A DNA stretch of 8,629 nucleotides from Bacillota bacterium (GTDB lineage: Bacteria > Bacillota > Clostridia > Christensenellales > UMGS416), in the NCBI GenBank assembly GCA_023409755.1, contig JAEYRA010000194.1, forward strand, positions 1-8,629, written 5' to 3'. The translations under genes were made by a program, and so were the position numbers. Of this stretch, positions 6,482 through 8,629 are shown piece after piece. Under the pieces are notes generated by a model. That model saw only the letters and a program-made list of their open reading frames with translations, was not told the origin of the DNA and did not search any database. Position 1 is the first letter of the stretch; every line of letters starts with the position of its first letter.

Positions 6482-7936
6482 ATGACAATACGTACCCGTT
6501 TTGCGCCCAGCCCCACAGGGTATATGCACATCGGCAACCTGCGCACAGCGCTGTTTGAGTATCTGTTTGCCCGCAGCCAGCATGGCACGTTTGTCCTGCG
6601 GGTGGAGGACACCGACCAGGCACGCCAAGTGGATGACGCGATGGAAGTCATCTACCGGTCGCTGAGGATGGTGGGCATTCGCTGGGACGAAGGCCCTGGT
6701 GCCGGCGGCGATTACGGCCCCTATGTGCAGAGCGAGCGCAAACACCTCTATCTACCCTATGCCCAGGAACTTGTGCGTAAGGGCGGGGCGTATTACTGCT
6801 TCTGCAGCAAGGAGCGGCTGGACGACCTGCGTGCGGAGCATGAGGCCCGGGGGGAGACATTCAAGTACGACAAACACTGCCTGCACCTTTCGCAGGAGGA
6901 GATTGACCGCCGCATCGCTGCCGGTGAGCCCTATGTCATCCGCCAGAACATGCCGACCGAAGGCCGCGCCGACTTTGATGACGAGATCTTCGGGCACATC
7001 GAGGCCGACTATGCGTCGCTGGACGACACCATCCTCATCAAGTCTGACGGTATGCCGACTTATAACTTCGCCAACGTCATCGACGACCACTTGATGGGCA
7101 TTACCCATGTGCTGCGCGGCACCGAGTACCTCAGTTCTACCCCGAAATACAACCATCTTTACCGTAGCTTTGGGTGGGAGATTCCCAAGTACATCCATCT
7201 GCCTCTCATTGAGATCATCGCCGACGGTACGCGGCGGAAGCTTTCCAAACGCAAGGGCGACCCTTCCTTTGAGGACCTGCTGAAGGCCGGCTATCTCAAG
7301 GATGCCATCGTCAACTACATTGCCCTGTTGGGCTGGAACCCCGGTACGACCCAGGAGATCTTCTCCATGACAGAGCTTGAACAGGCTTTTTCGCTGGAGG
7401 GCCTTAGTAAGTCGCCGGCGACGTTCTCGCTGGATAAGCTTCGCTGGTTTAACGCTGAGTATCTGCGGGCGATGGACGAAGAGACATTCCACGACACCAT
7501 TCTGCCGTGGATTCGCGAAGCCATCGATTTGGAGCACATCGATACCCGCCGCTTGGCGCAGTTATTGCAGCCCCGGGCGGAAGTGTTGGGCGAACTGGCA
7601 GCCAAGGTGGACTTCCTGGCCGAGATGCCCGCCTTTGACCCGGCACTCTATGAGAACAAGAAGATGAAGACCAATCCGGTGGTGGCCAAGGACATGCTGA
7701 ACGCCATTTTACCGGTGCTGGAGGGTCTGGCCGATTGGACCGAGACTGGCCTGCACGAGGCGGTGATGGCGGCAATCGGGCAGCTGGGCGTCAAAAATGG
7801 CGTCATGCTCTGGCCGCTGCGCATCGCTATCTCCGGGCGGGAGAGCACGCCGGGCGGCGCGTTTGAGATCGCCGCGCTTCTGGGTCGCGAGGAGACGCTC
7901 CGCCGTCTCAAGCAATCACTGGCCGCTTTGGCATAA
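6482..7936 (+). CDS. gltX: Glutamate--tRNA ligase (GluRS)
   Basis: A class Ic synthetase that attaches glutamate to tRNA-Glu. The 484-residue protein opens with TRFAPSPTGYMHIGNLRTALFE, where HIGN (16-19) is the GluRS form of the HIGH motif. RVEDTDQAR (40-48), the ERLDDLRAEHEARGETFKYD region, GMPTYNFANVIDDHLMGITHVLRGTEYLSS (190-219) and KLSKRKGD (253-260, the KMSKS loop) are all diagnostic. Cys106, Cys108 and Cys133 resemble the zinc-binding insertion of several bacterial GluRS proteins. The remainder is the alpha-helical anticodon-binding domain. I placed the start at the ATG at 6482, with AAGGTG 6 bases upstream; an in-frame GTG at 6473 lies inside that site. It is probably co-transcribed with glnS, only 30 bases upstream. 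Since GlnRS is present, this enzyme should be the discriminating kind that does not charge tRNA-Gln, but that is inference from context. Confidence 0.97.
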   Translation: MTIRTRFAPSPTGYMHIGNLRTALFEYLFARSQHGTFVLRVEDTDQARQVDDAMEVIYRSLRMVGIRWDEGPGAGGDYGPYVQSERKHLYLPYAQELVRKGGAYYCFCSKERLDDLRAEHEARGETFKYDKHCLHLSQEEIDRRIAAGEPYVIRQNMPTEGRADFDDEIFGHIEADYASLDDTILIKSDGMPTYNFANVIDDHLMGITHVLRGTEYLSSTPKYNHLYRSFGWEIPKYIHLPLIEIIADGTRRKLSKRKGDPSFEDLLKAGYLKDAIVNYIALLGWNPGTTQEIFSMTELEQAFSLEGLSKSPATFSLDKLRWFNAEYLRAMDEETFHDTILPWIREAIDLEHIDTRRLAQLLQPRAEVLGELAAKVDFLAEMPAFDPALYENKKMKTNPVVAKDMLNAILPVLEGLADWTETGLHEAVMAAIGQLGVKNGVMLWPLRIAISGRESTPGGAFEIAALLGREETLRRLKQSLAALA

Positions 7937-7962
7937 GGCGAGCAACAGTAAGACATTCTAAG

Positions 7963-8008
7963 AACACTGCGCCGTGCAGCTTGCCGGCGCGGTGTTTTGT
8001 GTTCTTTG
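7963..8008 (+). terminator. Intrinsic terminator after gltX
   Basis: AACACTGCGCCG (7963-7974) pairs with CGGCGCGGTGTT (7985-7996) in a 12-bp stem with one T-G pair and a 10-base loop, followed by TTGTGTTCTTT. It begins 26 bases after the gltX stop. A competing pairing of AAGAACAC (7960-7967) with GTGTTCTT (7999-8006) overlaps it. Confidence 0.75.
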
Positions 8009-8055
8009 GCAATGTTGTGTTTTGTTATTCATGGGTGACGAGTTGCCAATGGGTC

Positions 8056-8085
8056 GAATGTTCGGCTATTTTTTCCACGATTATA
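8056..8085 (+). promoter_or_regulatory. Sigma-G-type forespore promoter for the SASP genes
   Basis: GAATG (8056-8060) fits the sigma-G -35 pattern GHATR, and after exactly 18 bases GATTATA (8079-8085) matches the -10 pattern CATnHTA at all but its first position. No comparably good vegetative promoter was found. It lies 53 bases before the first SASP start, fitting late forespore expression, which is standard for this gene family. Confidence 0.6.
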
Positions 8086-8137
8086 AAGAAACCGTGGGGA
8101 AATAGTAGTACCAGGCACGAAAAAGGAGGTGAATTCA

Positions 8138-8356
8138 ATGGCTAGCAGCAGAAACAGGAAGCTTGTCCCGCAGGCTCAGCAGGCGCTGGACAACATGAAG
8201 TACGAGATCGCGACGTCCTTCGGTATCAACCTGAAGAACGGCTACAACGGCGACCTGACTTCCCGCCAGAACGGCAGCGTCGGTGGCGAAATGGTGAAGC
8301 GGATGATTCAGCAGTATGAGCAGGGCATGAGTGGTCAGTCCGGCACCCAGCGCTAA
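8138..8356 (+). CDS. Alpha/beta-type small acid-soluble spore protein (first copy)
   Basis: A 72-residue SASP. Such proteins coat forespore DNA, change its conformation and UV photochemistry, and are degraded on germination by the protease GPR to supply amino acids. Visible motifs are KLVPQAQQALDNMKYEIATSFGINL (8-32), covering helix 1 and the GPR cleavage region EIA|TS, and LTSRQNGSVGGEMVKRMI (40-57), the highly conserved second SASP signature in helix 2. The interhelix segment NGYNGD is the form common in Clostridia and longer than in Bacillus SspA. The residue two positions after the predicted cut is Ser, where Bacillus proteins have Glu. The ATG at 8138 follows a near-perfect AAAGGAGGTGA at 8 bases; an in-frame GTG at 8129 lies inside that site. 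A sigma-G-like promoter lies upstream and a paralogue follows. Confidence 0.95.
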   Translation: MASSRNRKLVPQAQQALDNMKYEIATSFGINLKNGYNGDLTSRQNGSVGGEMVKRMIQQYEQGMSGQSGTQR

Positions 8357-8398
8357 CACGCAGTTGGTTGGAACACAGAACTACCGGAGGTGATTTGA

Positions 8399-8599
8399 TT
8401 GGCAAACAGGAAACTGGTGCCAGGAGCGGAGAAAGCCCTGGAGGACATGAAGCAGGAGGTCGCCTCTTCGCTCAACGTCAAATTAATCCGGGGCTACAAC
8501 GGCGACCTCACGTCACGTCAGGCGGGGTCGGTCGGCGGTGAAATGGTCAAACGAATGATCCGCCAGTACCAACAAGGCTTGGCGGGAACCCAGTCCTAA
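8399..8599 (+). CDS. Alpha/beta-type small acid-soluble spore protein (second copy, TTG start)
   Basis: A 66-residue paralogue of the preceding SASP, separated from it by 42 bases. It keeps KLVPGAEKALEDMKQEVASSLNVKL (5-29) and LTSRQAGSVGGEMVKRMIRQYQQG (37-60), so both family signatures are present. The only plausible start is TTG at 8399, 8 bases after GGAGG at 8386-8390; the product then begins MANRKLVPGAE as in many SASPs. At the germination-protease region it reads EVA|SSLN, so the usual Glu after the cut and the Gly of FGV are both changed. No separate promoter was seen in the gap, so it is probably transcribed with the first copy. The stretch GGCTACAACGGCGACCT is identical in both genes, which points to tandem duplication. 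Confidence 0.93.
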   Translation: MANRKLVPGAEKALEDMKQEVASSLNVKLIRGYNGDLTSRQAGSVGGEMVKRMIRQYQQGLAGTQS

Positions 8600-8629
8600 C
8601 CCAAGGCAAAGGCTGGAACCAATTGCGGC

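Noticed and set aside
1..8629. tRNA or rRNA genes, CRISPR repeats, insertion sequences, attachment sites
   Set aside because: No cloverleaf-like segment, regularly spaced repeats, transposase or flanking inverted repeats were seen.

Overview
The window looks like chromosomal DNA from a high-G+C, endospore-forming Gram-positive (Bacillota, probably Clostridia or a related lineage). Two tandem genes for alpha/beta-type small acid-soluble spore proteins (SASPs) at the right end are the main evidence, supported by strong AGGAGG-type ribosome binding sites, a sigma-G-like promoter and several intrinsic terminators. The genus cannot be named from this sequence.

Left part, + strand (1-1807): the C-terminal end of a GH13 alpha-glycosidase cut by the window edge, an overlapping PhnO-like GNAT N-acetyltransferase, an intrinsic terminator, then a divergent ribose-phosphate pyrophosphokinase (prs). 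Middle, - strand (1990-4593): an MFS exporter-like permease upstream of an Eis-like acetyltransferase that has its own promoter and terminator. Right part, + strand (4708-7936): glutaminyl-tRNA synthetase (glnS) and glutamyl-tRNA synthetase (gltX) in an operon-like pair behind a clear vegetative promoter, closed by a terminator. Far right (8056-8599): a sigma-G-type promoter and two SASP genes.

Functionally most of this is housekeeping: PRPP supply, charging of tRNA-Gln and tRNA-Glu, and spore DNA protection. The - strand MFS/acetyltransferase pair and the PhnO-like gene are more accessory. I see no mobile element, CRISPR array, RNA gene or multi-gene defence-like system, and nothing that convincingly amounts to an undescribed system. 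The points most worth a second look are the altered catalytic loops of the PRPP synthetase, the GlnRS next to GluRS without any room for a T-box leader, the terminator tight against the prs ribosome binding site, the inverted repeats around the spore promoter, and the altered protease-site residues in the SASPs.
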